From Echinarachnius parma (taxonomy: Eukaryota > Echinodermata > Echinoidea > Clypeasteroida > Echinarachniidae), in assembly GCA_037951105.1 (NCBI GenBank), contig JBAMJV010008285.1, positions 98,398 through 162,397 on the forward strand: DNA of 64,000 nt, read 5' to 3'. Under the pieces are notes generated by a model, which was given only the letters and a program-made list of their open reading frames with translations, was not told where the DNA came from and searched no databases. Position 1 is the stretch's first letter. Every line of letters starts with the position of its first letter. Below, piece after piece: positions 23,501-33,715 of the stretch. A program made the translations under genes and the position numbers.

Positions 23501-23936
23501 ATTATGTTTCATTTCAAATGTGAGTTTTATATTTGAAATGTTGCATAAAATTAAACTCTTTATGATAAAGTTTTGTAATGACTCATTTCAAATGGGGTGC
23601 TGTATTTTTAAAATTGTAAATGTTGCATTTAAATTTCTAAGATTTTATCTCAAATGTTGCATTTAAAATTCATATTCACCTCGTCATCCTCCTCCGACCC
23701 TCTTTCCATGAACACACAAGCCATCCTCCACGACGCCATGCCGACGTTCTTACAGGCGGACGCTGCATCATCCTGGGTGTCACTGCAAGCAAGAGCGTTG
23801 CGGTAACATTTCACTGCATTCTCCAGCCTGCTGATCCTAATGGTCGTCCAAAGTCATCCGTCGCCGATTTGAAGAACACGTTCCCCCTTTCTCTCTGCCT
23901 CTTGGAGTTGGAACACGGCTCGGCCATATTTCTTTT
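10981..23936 (-). CDS. TPR-like / J-domain protein, 3' part of gene (7 exons)
   Basis: Spliced minus-strand gene, incomplete at its 5' end. Seven exons with matching phases give 1547 nt, about 514 residues. Most of the protein is amphipathic helix pairs of the TPR type (KCYRNALACSDTQDDAASAC, FHEGLTAWQDGEYKDCYR, VMDFYQQAAMLCRDKDLEQE, DYYKRAIELALSM). The last exon has a coiled coil and a J domain with the HPD tripeptide (ISHYHPDKVD), followed by an SE-rich tail. J domains stimulate Hsp70 ATPase, so a co-chaperone with a TPR platform is the natural inference. I do not recognise a vertebrate orthologue. Two exons have decayed tandem copies next to them, and the first visible exon has an in-frame TGA. 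Confidence 0.82.
11936..12610 (-). mobile_element. Helentron copy in TPR/J gene intron
   Basis: Minus-strand copy of the same family. The 5' end ATGCCTCCGCAACG is at 12610, and the TTCGACTGCGCGCAGTCGAA palindrome and CTAG end are at 11936-11970. It has fewer, more diverged core units, each with TGACCTTTGACC. Confidence 0.85.
12642..12732 (-). CDS. TPR/J gene exon, parent of three relic copies
   Basis: It encodes VLKMESRGKDYYKRAIELAL and then SMTPRTFHGV. Good acceptor (TTCTGCAG) and donor (GTAAGC). It is followed upstream by an array of decayed copies at 12838-13245. Confidence 0.9.
12838..13245 (-). pseudogene. Three decayed tandem copies of exon 12642-12732
   Basis: Copy 1 (about 12838-12920) is still open (NLRMGSQWKDHYKRAIEFAL) but lacks the end of the exon and its donor. 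Copy 2 (about 12985-13070) reads KMESQGKDYC and then a stop. Copy 3 (about 13172-13245) is shorter and frameshifted. Similarity continues into the flanking intron, including the ACAAAG and TGAAACAT blocks, so whole exon-intron segments were duplicated. Confidence 0.8.
13384..13547 (-). CDS. TPR/J gene exon, parent of two relic copies
   Basis: It encodes MLESELQDQEEWNTDMVWTV and then FYQQAAMLCRDKDLEQEAIA, ending YSRMGRVYGK. Copies of its 5' half lie at about 13711-13800 and 13886-13990. Confidence 0.88.
13711..13990 (-). pseudogene. Two decayed tandem copies of exon 13384-13547
   Basis: Copy 1 (about 13711-13800) reads GISKSELQNPEEWNTEIIWT, against GMLESELQDQEEWNTDMVWT in the parent, and retains a CTAG acceptor. 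Copy 2 (about 13886-13990) reads IMMENELQDQEQLN and then reaches a stop. Both cover only the 5' half of the parent exon. Confidence 0.8.
14454..14599 (-). CDS. TPR/J gene exon
   Basis: It encodes RCMRECYFPVQEAARLSEGD and then VLQEDVYIHTCVAESSMARA. Acceptor ATATCTAG, donor GTGGGT; phase joins both neighbours. Confidence 0.85.
14768..15015 (-). repeat. Dispersed repeat with GGCCCGGGGCCAC core
   Basis: It contains GCTCGAAATTAGCATAGGCC, TGGCCCGGGGCCACTAAAAG and later GGCCACCAGATTAAGG. A related, inverted copy is at about 19338-19512, and a fragment lies at about 44830-44910. Type of element not determined. Confidence 0.6.
15152..15303. mobile_element. MITE, GTTGCAGAAAG family, copy 2
   Basis: About 150 bp with inverted ends CCCCGTTGCAGAAAGAGATA / TATCTCTTTCTGCAACGGGG and internal CAATCGATTGTAA / TTACAATCGATCG. 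Confidence 0.85.
15345..15905 (-). mobile_element. 5'-truncated LINE (CR1/Jockey-group) fragment
   Basis: The minus-strand frame at 15896-15651 reads FEIHSYGTRQSSHFHIP and FKGPILWNELPLHVK, the usual C-terminal end of reverse transcriptases of this group. The 3' side ends in ATGAAATTG-type repeats near 15345. Confidence 0.75.
15930..16071 (-). CDS. TPR/J gene exon
   Basis: It encodes ERIGGFSDVLASTPDCKLKA and then FATVVFHEGLTAWQDGEYKD, typical TPR spacing. A truncated LINE ends within about 35 bp of its splice donor. Confidence 0.85.
17402..18109. mobile_element. piggyBac-like TTAA MITE with G/C tracts, copy 1
   Basis: Flanked by TTAA at 17398-17401 and 18110-18113. Terminal inverted repeats CCCTAAAAAGGCCGG / CCGGCCTTATTAGGG differ at one of 15 positions. 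Just inside each end is a long G or C run (about 17-18 bases) followed by a GGCCATTATGGCC-type hairpin. No transposase frame. Confidence 0.85.
18509..18896. mobile_element. TTAA-flanked MITE, AGGGA(T)CTAGTAAC family, copy 1
   Basis: Between TTAA at 18505-18508 and 18897-18900. It starts AGGGACTTAGTAACATTGTC and ends AAAGTTACTAGATCCCT. Other copies at 31086-31463 and 23024-23356. Confidence 0.8.
19690..21210 (-). mobile_element. 5'-truncated LINE with nested MITE
   Basis: The minus-strand frame 21206-20592 reads NKFLGIIIDKHLTWNQHV, LPYINYCNIVWGN and HGPDIWNTLPEFIKQ, the last third of a CR1/Jockey-group reverse transcriptase ORF. The 3' untranslated part runs to an ATGAA-type tail near 19690 and is interrupted by the MITE at 19871-20262. 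Confidence 0.85.
19871..20262. mobile_element. Almost fully palindromic MITE nested in LINE
   Basis: It runs from GAGTG to CACTC, with TATA on both sides. The two halves pair over nearly their whole length around a centre at about 20067 (GCTCTGGTTCATAA / TTATGAACCAGAGC). Confidence 0.85.
21358..21917. mobile_element. TTAA-flanked MITE, AGGGGTAGTCCGGGCC family
   Basis: Lies between TTAA at 21354-21357 and 21918-21921. It starts AGGGGTAGTCCGGGCCTGAT and ends GGGTGGAATTCCTCT. Inverted-end similarity is weak. Confidence 0.55.
22519..22675 (-). CDS. TPR/J gene exon
   Basis: It encodes VIQRQFKVALKHLCMAYTRR and then SWDRCLKECAEWLAEFGSE, a helical pair. Acceptor TGTAACAG, donor GTGAGA. Confidence 0.85.
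23024..23356. mobile_element. TTAA MITE, AGGGATCTAG family, copy 2
   Basis: It starts AGGGATCTAGTGAG after TTAA and ends TTAGTACTAGATCCCT before TTAC, a mutated target copy. It shares the CAAGTAATGAGCGAAAATGC block with the other two copies. Confidence 0.75.
23680..23936 (-). CDS. TPR/J gene, first visible exon, with an in-frame TGA
   Basis: The frame reads KKYGRAVFQLQEAERKGERV before a TGA at 23856-23854, and RLENAVKCYRNALACSDTQD after it. Both halves look like TPR helices and the exon as a whole has the right phases (2 nt in, 0 out). The TGA could be an assembly error, a nonsense allele or a sign of decay; TGG would restore a plausible Trp. Acceptor is GGAAATAG. Confidence 0.65.
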
Positions 23937-23971
23937 CTATTTCCAAATACAATTACAAACAAAACAAAATA

Positions 23972-25210
23972 AACACACAAAAAAAAGTAACTCCCCCCTA
24001 ATCAAAATAGCGTAACTTTTTAACAAATAGGGTTTGAGCAACATAACTTGGCAGGAATGTTTCTAAACTTATTGCCTAACGTCTCTGTGAAAATAACTTG
24101 ATCCGCCATGCATGAGTGAGCACACATTAAAGGCAAAAATGTCACTTTTCAAAAGTCACAATTAGTCAAAAAGTGACAATTTTGCCTTTGATGTGTAGTC
24201 ACTCATCCATGACTCGACGGACCAATTTCATTTTCACACAGAAGTTAGTCAATAAATGTAGGAACAATCCTGCCGAGTTATTTTGCTCAAAACCTTTTCG
24301 TTAAAAAGTTATGTTATTTGATTATTAAAGGGGGGACTTATTTTTGTGTTGGGTTTAATTGATCAGTATTGTTGGAATAAACTCAACAAAAAAGTAAGTC
24401 CCCTCCTGATTAGAATAACATAACTTTTTAACAAAATTTTTTTGAGCAAAATAACTCGGCAGGATTGTTTCTACACTAATTGACTAACTTCTGTGTGAAA
24501 ATGAAATTAGTCCATCGAGCCATGCATGAGTGAGCACACATCAAAGGAAAGATTGGCACTTTGTGTGCTCAGTGCTCATTCATGCGTAACTCAATGGACC
24601 AACTTCATTTTCACACAGAAGTTAGTCACACAGTGTAGAAACAATCCTGCCAAGTTATTTTGCTCAAAACATTTTTGTCAAAAAGTTACGCCATTTTGAT
24701 TAGGGGGACTTACTTTTTTGTTGTGTTTAAGAATCATGCAAGCTTTTGTAATACACAGAACTAGAGCTGAGTCAAATCGAATGGCTATTCGATATCCGAC
24801 CGTGAAGGTCGGATACCGAATACAAATTTTCGGATATGAATATCCGAAAAGAAAAAAAGAAAAAAAAAGAAAAAAAAAAAATATATCGTTTTTTTTTTTT
24901 TTTTTTTTTCCCCCCGTTTAATTTTGTTATCCCCATTCGATAGATTCGATCAGAAAATGGCACATTGAACCCTGCTTATATATTGCTAAAGTTAAAAGTT
25001 AAGGTATTTTACATAAATTACAAATAAACAAAACAAATAATAAACCAAAGCCTTGGTAAGAGGATTGTATAGTGAGTGCCAAATTTAGAAGAATCTATGA
25101 TGAGATATCAAAGTATTTCATCTTGACAGCAGTTTGTACACTAACATCACACTGCACTGCCGATTCTAATTGAACAAAACGGACAGAATATTTATTTAAA
25201 AAAATTATGG

Positions 25211-25300
<90 letters not shown>

Positions 25301-26060
25301 CGAATATTCGATATCCGAACGTTTTTACACGACTCATATTCGAAATGCAAAATATCCGGTTTGACTCAGCTCTACACAGAACAAAAAAGTAAGTCCCCCT
25401 AATCAAAATGGCGTCACTTTTTGACAAAAATGTTTTGAGCAAAATAACTCGGCAGGATTGTTTCTACACTTTGTGACCAACTTCTGTGTGAAAATGAAGT
25501 TGGTCCATTGAGTCACGCATGAGTGAGCACACAAAGTGCCGATCTTTCCTTTGATGTGTGCTCACTCATGCATGACTAGATGGACCAATTTCATTTTCAC
25601 ACAGAAGTTAGTCAATAAGTGTAGGAACAATCCTGCCGAGTCTTTTTGCTCAAAACATTTTTGTTAAAAAGTTATGTTATTCTAATCAGGAGGGGACTTA
25701 CTTTTTTGTTGAGTTTATTCCAACAATACTGATCAATTAAACCCTTGGAACACAAAAATAAGTCCCCCCTTTAATAATCAAATAACATAACTTTTTAACG
25801 AAAAGGTTTTGAGCAAAATAACTCGGCAGGATTGTTCCTACATTTATTGACTAACTTCTGTGTGAAAAGTGACATTTTTGCCTTTAATGTGAGCTCACTC
25901 ATGCATGGCATGGCAGATCAAGTTCATTTTCACGGAGACGTTAGCCAATAAGTTTAGAAACGTTCCTGCCAAGTTATGTTGCTAAAACCCCATTTGTTAC
26001 AAAGTTACGCTATTTTGATTAGGATTTAGGGGGGGAGTTACTTTTTGTTGTTGTGTTTAG
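23972..26060. repeat. 2.1-kb inverted repeat made of four palindromic MITE units
   Basis: Four units of about 340-370 bp (about 23972-24345, 24388-24725, 25380-25712, 25760-26060) each fold on themselves around matching GTGAGCACACA blocks. The left pair plus its spacer (TTAATTGATCAGTATTG) is repeated inverted on the right. The centre is interrupted by a hAT-type MITE. Confidence 0.85.
24762..25374. mobile_element. hAT-type MITE with poly-A/poly-T core
   Basis: Terminal repeats TAGAGCTGAGTCAAA / TTTGACTCAGCTCTA are flanked by the 8-bp duplication CACAGAAC (24754-24761, 25375-25382). The core has CGAATATTCG/CGATATCCG words and long A and T runs that can pair. Confidence 0.9.
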
Positions 26061-26401
26061 CTTAGAATGTGAATAGTTGCATCAAATTTACTCTGGAAGA
26101 AAGTAGCTATCTATGGAACCGGAATAAGACAAGTGTTTTAACCTTAGCATACGTTCTGCTCTCTCTGCCTCTGGCTGTCTTGGCCTGAACAGGCATCAAT
26201 CATAGCGTAGCCGTAGACTCTAGCGCTAGAATGTGGACACTAAAAACGACAGATATGTCGAACTAGGGCAGTCTAGGTTAAATGGCTGACATAAAACATG
26301 GATGGGTTAAATTAACAAGGATGAATGACAGCTAGTCAACCCCCTACGATTCAACTTTCAAGTCCATGAGCATGATGATGAGCTGTCACTGAACAGAGTT
26401 A

Positions 26402-26767
26402 TTGAAAAAAGATATTGAGGCATTAGAAAAGGTGCAGACAAGATGCTTGGGATTGGGTAAGAAAGAGATCAACATTGAATCGCTTGGGGTGAGAAGACAG
26501 AGGACTGATTTGATAGATACGTACAAGTTCTTAAATGGACATTACAAGTCTCAACCAGATAAGTTCTTCTCGAAACCACTTAAGAATCTAAGAGGGCATT
26601 CAAATAAGTTATTTCTTAGTCGCACCAGAACGAAATTGGCAGGCCACTTTTACTCCAATAGAGTGGTTAAGCCCTGGAATTTGTTGCCTGAAAAGACGGT
26701 GTCTGCGCCAACTGTTGAATCTTTTAAGAGAAGTTTGAGAGCCCTTCCCATAGGAAAAGAGGGTTAA
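26402..26767 (+). mobile_element. LINE reverse-transcriptase C-terminal fragment
   Basis: The 121-codon frame reads IEALEKVQTRCLGLGK, then RTDLIDTYKFLNG and VVKPWNLLPEKTVSAPTVES, ending FKRSLRALP. This is the post-RT tail of a CR1-like LINE. No full RT domain is adjacent. Confidence 0.8.
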
Positions 26768-26990
26768 TCTACCAAGTAAGTATACCAAGTAAGTAAGAGT
26801 CTGAGACAGCTAGCTGCATGCAGTGACCCAACGATGCATGCGAAGCACGCGCCCGATGCGTCCCGCTCATAAAAATTCAGCAGTGCCCGTAGCCGTAGCC
26901 TAGCCCTAGCCCCTAGGCTTGACCGACAGTGACAAGTCTACCCTATTTCTATAATACTTTTGTCTAAGATTATTTGAACTTGAGAATTAC

Positions 26991-28475
26991 CTGGGGGGGC
27001 ATTCTGAAAATCCTAGGGAGTTACGTGTCGTAACTTGAAAAGATAAGACGGCGCTATGACACGTAACTATTTGTATTCTGAAAGCAGACTTAAGACCGTC
27101 TTAAGTCCATATCCTGCATATTAATGAGCGTACAAGAAACGCGCATATCATAACGCGCAACCAATGACAAACTTTGTTTTATAACCAAATCCTGCATAAA
27201 TGCATATCAATGAATCACACATCGTGAGAGACCCATGCACGCACGTGCGTGATTGCATTTGCAAATCAATCTCATAAACGTTGTGCATTCTTTGTAGTTT
27301 TGTACAAGGAAGTCGCAGTATTTTGATGAGTTAACAAAATAACGAAGACCTAAACTGATAGCTTTATGAACTATGTTTATAATGAAAATTAATTGTATTC
27401 GTCTTTATACATTTCATTTTATTTCATTTCAAATTTCATTTCATTTCAAACCAATTTTGTCGGGTCATGCAGTCGATCGACTCAGGATTCCTTCGTCCAT
27501 GGCAGTATCAGTATTTGGTAGGCCTACAATTGGATTTATTATATATTTATTTGTTTATTTATGTATTTCCTCTCGTACTCATAGGGTTTGCCCCATTGGT
27601 ATTAACTGAATGTCTGAATTGTTCAGTTTACCAATCATAACAAAGACACTAACATAATGATATCCCGACTCGTTCGAAATTGAAATAATATACTGTCACT
27701 GTTGAATGACACTGAAAAAATCAAATAATACTTGTTGGAGACACTCAAACTACACTATTGACACATCTCATAAACTTATTTGGCTGTCGTAAATGGCCGA
27801 CACAGTACTTACACTAACCACTTATTTTACAGCTATATCACTTTTAAATAATGAATGTAATTAATGTAATTTACAAATGTAAACCAAATAATGTCTTTCT
27901 CTTGCACAGTAAACAATTAATTTTGTTTTGTTTCCGTGAAGGCCTATCAATAACACTAACAAGTATGAACATTTTGCAGTCTTTTGGTTGAGTGGCAAAG
28001 ATCGAAGAGGCCGAGAGTGCATGAACTTTCAAGCGTACCTTTCAGTCAACGCGCTCAGTCTTTGTTATCACGCGCAAAGTACTCGCAATAAATGTATGTT
28101 CTTATTTGGTTACACTTTCGGACGCTCATTGCAGTTTGATAATGTCTTGTTCATGTCATATTGCTATCGTAAATCGTGCGAGTACATAGTTAAGACCGAG
28201 TTAGGACACCTCGGAGGCAGACTTAAGTTTTATCCTAAGTTGTGGCTTTCAGAATACAAATTAGCTCATTTGCATACGTGTCGTAACTTTTTAGCTCATT
28301 TGCATACGTGTCTTAACTTTTTAGCTCATTTGCATACGTGTCGTAACTTTAGGATGTCCTAAGTTAGGACATGTCATAAGTCCTGTTTTCAGAATACAAA
28401 TATAGTTACGACTCGTAACTTAGGACAAAATCCATGACTTAGGACATGTCTTATCTTTTCAGAATGCCCCCCCAG
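26991..28475. mobile_element. 1.5-kb DNA transposon-like element with G7 ends
   Basis: Ends CTGGGGGGGCATTCTGAAAA / TTTTCAGAATGCCCCCCCAG are perfect inverted repeats of 20 bp. Subterminal copies of GTGTCGTAACTT and CTTAAGTCC/GACTTAAG recur at both sides. No transposase was recognised. Target duplication unclear. Confidence 0.8.
28261..28350 (+). repeat. Three 30-bp direct repeats with ATTTGCAT octamers
   Basis: Three consecutive units of TTAGCTCATTTGCATACGTG plus TCGTAACTTT (one has TCTTAACTTT). Each contains an exact ATTTGCAT octamer, the classical POU-protein site. Confidence 0.9.
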
Positions 28476-28847
28476 GTCTTTCGTATTGTAACACAAGCTC
28501 CTGTTAGGTAAACTGGCAGAAATAAACAATGCGGCTTCTCCTCAGATCATCAGATCGGGATCCGGTACCAAAAGTCCAAAATAGCCGAGTCGAGTATAAT
28601 ACGGTACGAGTACGGTACGGACTGGTATGGTGTGCGCGCGCTATACAGTGTGAGCTGACTCGCTGCGCTGCATACACCTGTGCATGCATCGACGCGGGCA
28701 CCGTAACAACCCCTGTCATAAGGAAAGCACTTGTCACCTCCTTTCCATCCCCCACTTTTCCATCCCCGGCCCCCACTACAAAGTACCAGCTAGATGTAGA
28801 GGTCAGTGACTGCAAGCCCGGTGGTGGTGGTGCGAGTGCACATGTAC

Positions 28848-28898
<51 letters not shown>
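28848..28898. repeat. (TG)n microsatellite
   Basis: About 24 TG units. Confidence 0.95.
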
Positions 28899-28901
<3 letters not shown>

Positions 28902-29159
28902 TGAATATACACTCGATTTGTACTTTTTTATGCAAGATAATCTTGTTCCACGTCATCTTTCATTAAATTTCTATTCCTTATTTGTAATTTGGCAATTTAT
29001 TTATGAATAAGATGTTTCATTCAATTGTAAAAGTTATATGCTTTCCCATCTATATACCAGAGTGCGGCTCTTATTATTTATTTGTCCAAGACCTGCGTCA
29101 TAATCTTACTATTTACTGTAAGAGTTGGAATTGAGTTATAATTTGAAGAAATACAAATC

Positions 29160-30650
29160 ACTCCCAGGACGAAATTCCAGTTGAAATTCTAATTGGTACC
29201 CATTGAATTCAATGGGTACATATGCGCATGCTCTTCGATTACCAATTGATTTCAATTGGTAATTAAATAGTCAATGGGAAAAAAGTGTGTGTGTGTGTGT
29301 GTGAGAATTAATTGTTCATGTTTTTTTTTTGGGGGGGGGGGGGGGGAAGGGTAGGGATGGGGGGTCGTTTGGCCAGGGGAATGTGCCCCAAATATTATTT
29401 GTCAAAATAGTAAACAAAACAAAATAAAGCAACACACCCTACAAAAATGTAAGCGCCCACACTAATAGACTGCAATATATATGGCATACCTAATTTTACA
29501 TTAGTAATTGAACAAATTCATACTTATGGTGTATGTTTGACCGAGGCACCAATAAAAGGTCACATTATGTGTCTCCAATTATAACCTGCTAACAGCTTTC
29601 TAAAGCAAATGAACATGACATACATTTTATGGTGATATGGTTTATATCATGTACGTAATACAATTTATTTATGTTCATATTTTGATTGGTAATACCGTAA
29701 TAGGCATATCATAACATTCATTGGAAAATATACACACATACCCGAAAACTAAATAATGTACAGAAAAATATAAGGTGAAGGTTAAAGCCAAATAACAGTA
29801 TTGGGAAAGTTACCCAAAGCATCTATATTGGCCAAACTAATTGATCAATATTGTTAAAATAGTACAAAAATGGGCAAAAATCCTACTGCAATGCACGCCG
29901 CCAGCACTATGCTGAAATTGGGCCTTAATCCACTACCCATTCGCCCCTCTGTGCCACCCGCGGCTGGGTATAAGGTCGACAAGCCATGCATGCATGCTCT
30001 TGCATAGCTTTTGCAAGCAGCGTTTATGTGGTTTAATTGAATCTATATACAAGGATACAAATCTTGTTTTATTTCAACCATTTTATTTTGCTCAAATAGT
30101 CAATTTCAAAGCAGATTTTGTCAAAATCTTTATAGGTTATGATTAACTCTTTCACATGATAGCTAGGTGATATAAGGGTATTTTTCAGTTGTGTGTGGGG
30201 CGTATCCCAATACCTTTAATTGGCTTTAGATTTGACATTACTCTTTTGTTCAAAAATGAAAGGACTCAAATAGAAATAGTTGAATATATGTGAATAAAAT
30301 TTATTTCATAAAGCACATAATTTAATACATGTACAATAAATTTGCACAATAATCAGCAAGTTATATGAAACTGAAATTGAAATGGTTTTATTGAAAATAA
30401 TATCATTCGCAGCCACATGGCTGAATTGCAGATACTTTACAAAGACAATACATAATTAAAATAACATAACTTCAAAACAAGGAGCTCCTTCAGTTGACAA
30501 TTAAATATTGAACATAATAAACATGGTACGGTTGAACTAAAAGAAATACAGTAGGGCCTATTACAAAGACGATGAACATTTAACACAGAGATAAAAGGTA
30601 TAATTGTTAAGATTATCATATTATATTCCACATACTAAGAATCTTGCTCT
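29160..30650. other. Intergenic, short inverted repeats only
   Basis: 29160-29283 starts ACTCCCAGGACGAAATTCCAG and resembles the left end of the element at 37210-37620. A G-tract is at 29331-29346. No gene was supported. Confidence 0.5.
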
Positions 30651-31085
30651 ACGATTGGTCAAAAGTTAATCACGTGATGAAAATAGTTTCGCCCATCATT
30701 GATGGGAGGAGAAAAGTTTGTTACACTGTGTACTATCTTGGGTGAAAGTGCGTTGCACTCACTACTATCTTGGTGAAAGTGCGTTGCACATACTATCTTC
30801 AATTGTTCGCGCGCAAGTACGCGTGCGCGCGTTAGTGCGCAGAAAGGTAGCGCGCTGCAATTATTGCAATACACTTTATATTTTACAACCATATTTGTAT
30901 AGAAGTATATATTCACATACATTCATCATCATACATCAGTTAGAAGTGATCTAGTTATCTCCTAAATATATAATCAGAGTCAACACAATCACTGATAAAA
31001 ATGTATATATATAGCATTATATGAAATGAATATTTAGACAATTGTTTGTTATATCACTTTATCCTGCAAAATAAGGCAATATTAA

Positions 31086-31463
31086 AGGGATCTAGTAACT
31101 TTGTTGACATGTGCAAAAAGTGATGAATGGTTGATGCAATGTATATTATTGTTATCTCATATGTCCACAGGGTATTGTGTGAAAATTTCAAGTCAAATGG
31201 ACATTGCATGGCCAAGTAATGAGCGAAAATGCAAAGTGATATTCAATAACTCACTGCACTCACTTTGTACACAGAAGAAAAACTCGCCCAGAGTTTTTCT
31301 TATCTGAATACTTCGATCGTACATATCTTTGTAACGAAAGGGAAATTTGAAAAACCGAAACCTGTCCCATGATTTTATTGTTAATACGAATACAACAAGG
31401 TATGAGGGAACCGCTAGAATGAAAAATTTATTTTGAGGATTTGGACAATGTTACGAAGTCCCT
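31086..31463. mobile_element. TTAA MITE, AGGGATCTAG family, copy 3
   Basis: Between TTAA at 31082-31085 and 31464-31467. It starts AGGGATCTAGTAACTTTG and ends ACAATGTTACGAAGTCCCT. It is the best-preserved copy of its family here. Confidence 0.85.
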
Positions 31464-32768
31464 TTAAACGAGAGCACATCTAGAAAGCATCGAACAACCA
31501 ATAACTTTTTGCTTTAATATAGCTATGATATTATAGCATCTTCAAAAAATCAGGCTCATAATTTAGAATGTCAAATGCAAAAGTTTAGGTCAATTTATAT
31601 ACCATACCTGAAGATTGTGTACACAAAACATTCACAAGTAATATAGGTGCATTTCCTTTCAATAATATTCAATGATCCTGCAGAACTTCAAAATATATGT
31701 CTGACTTTGTCATTATAAACATATTCATAACTATATAGTGGCCAAGCGTCACTCCGCGATGCCTTAGTAATCGCACTTTAGATCGGTAAAAACTGAAGTT
31801 CAGCTTTTGCGAGAGAATATCTTTGCTGCCCGCGCATTGAACATGCCTAAGTTATATGTTACATCCATAGATGCACAGTGACTCTAAAAGCTTTTGCTAA
31901 TTTCAATTTAATGCATTTACATGTGTAGGGTCCTGTATATAGTAATAACTTGCACTCTGAATCGTAGGGATGCATGTATTGTTGCATCATTTATAAGTTG
32001 CTCACAGTGCATACAAACATATTCGTGATATGACTTATCGAACAGTTTTCCCATACGTGATTGGGATATAGAGGGCAATAAAGGATTTAGAGACCACAGA
32101 CATTGGAGATATACAGTGTGAGTATAAAAACAAAACGAAACCGGACTTTGATAGCCTATAAATCCACAATTCTACACATATATATGTTGATATTGGTATC
32201 ATGTTAAAGCTTGGGAGATTGCCTTTAAAATGATATATCGTACATTATGATAAATTTATGCTGCACCAAACGCGACCTTATTATTCAAAGTCATGCAAAA
32301 ACTACCCGTGTCCAAATTTGCCGTTGTCTTGTTCCAATATGAATGGATATGTCTGTTTACATTTTTTTTCCAAAAGAACATTTCAAGAATATCCTTTTGT
32401 GAATCAAAACAAAATACCAGCTGGTTGTCAGTGTTTTTCATGTTTTATCAAGGTGGAAGGGGATCCCCTCACCCTCTTCCCATCAGCGACCCCACTGTTT
32501 GGAGGCAGCTAGGGGGCCCTGAAAAGGACATGTAGGATGAAGTTATCTTTGAAAATCTGATAACAGATGCAACCATTCACAAAACAGAACCCTGCAAACT
32601 TGGACACGGGTAGTTTGGCATGACTTTGGATAATTATGTTGCGTTCGATCATTGAAGCATGAAGTGATCAGAGTGTATGATATATCATTTTAAAGGCAAT
32701 AACCCAAGCTTTAACATGATACCAATATCAACATAATTATATATGTTAACAATTGTGGATTTATAAGC

Positions 32769-33715
32769 TTTAAAGGGATAGTTGAGTATTGGTCAAACTT
32801 AACTTTAGTAACCAAAACCTGCACCATTACGGTACAAACTAATAGTTATAACTCCACCATGCTCGAAAAGTATACACAATTACAAACGACAAAGTAAAAC
32901 CCCTGTTATCATTCAAAAAGAGCCGTTACAACTCAAGAGTCAAATTAATTCTAGAGAACGCTAGCGCGAAGCGCTATAGCGTTCTAGGTCCTAATACGGG
33001 ACTGAAAATGAATATTGTTTGTGCACGCTAATTGTGCTTAAAATTATACATATGATACGGTACTTACCACCAATTCATTCTCCAATATGTGATCCAACCA
33101 TCGGGTGGATTAAAATTATGATTTTTTCCCCCATTCCGCTAAAAATCAGTGATTTATGCGCCTCCTCGACTTCTCTCCGTGTGTTAGCGCGACTCCGAAC
33201 AGATTTTGATGATCGCGATGGCCGCCGATGCGAAGGGCGCTTGCGATACACATTGTATGCGCGGTAATAGTCGCGCTAACACACGGAGAGAAGTCGAGGA
33301 GGCGCATAAATCACTGATTTTTAGCGGAATGGAGGGAAAAATCATAATTATAATCCACCCAATAGTTCGATCACATATTGGAGAGTGAATCGGTGGTAAG
33401 TACCATATCATATGTATAATTTTAAGCACAATTAGCGTGCACAAACAGTCCCGTATTAGGAGGACCTAGAACGCTAGCGCTTTGTGCTAGCGTTCTCTTG
33501 AGTTAGTGTCAAATCTGATTGCCAGTGACAATCACTTTTATATAATATTTTGAAAGCAAATTTCACAACAATGAGAGCATTTGAATGGGAATTATTATTA
33601 TTTCCCATGTTTTTTTGTATGATCTTTCACATGGAATTGAAATCAACCAAATCAGTTACAATTAATTTGGGGGGAGACACTTTGGAAAAAACCAATACTC
33701 AACGCTTCCTTTAAA
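32769..33715. mobile_element. Nested TTAA element carrying a long palindrome
   Basis: Ends TTTAAAGGGATAGTTGAGTA / TACTCAACGCTTCCTTTAAA with internal TTGG/CCAA continuation. It sits inside the right arm of the outer foldback element. Confidence 0.75.
32953..33498. repeat. 546-bp palindrome with about 235-bp arms
   Basis: The arms start AGAGAACGCTAGCGC and end GCTAGCGTTCTCT and pair nearly throughout (for example CGCCTCCTCGACTTCTCTCC against its complement). The loop is about 33188-33267. Both strands therefore encode the same 60-residue frame, which I regard as a by-product. Confidence 0.9.

Noticed and set aside
26147-26192. Additional upstream exon of the TPR/J gene (PEAERAERML)
   Set aside because: The donor phase does not fit the next exon and the segment is short. 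It may be another relic; kept only as a note.
27988-28362. 124-codon plus-strand ORF
   Set aside because: It lies inside the 26991-28475 element, crosses its 30-bp repeats and resembles no protein; probably chance.
28504-28966. Two long opposite frames around 28.5-28.9 kb
   Set aside because: They are extended by the TG microsatellite and have no recognisable domain or splice context.
33019-33444. Two near-identical 60-residue frames on opposite strands
   Set aside because: They are the two arms of one palindrome, so identical frames are automatic.
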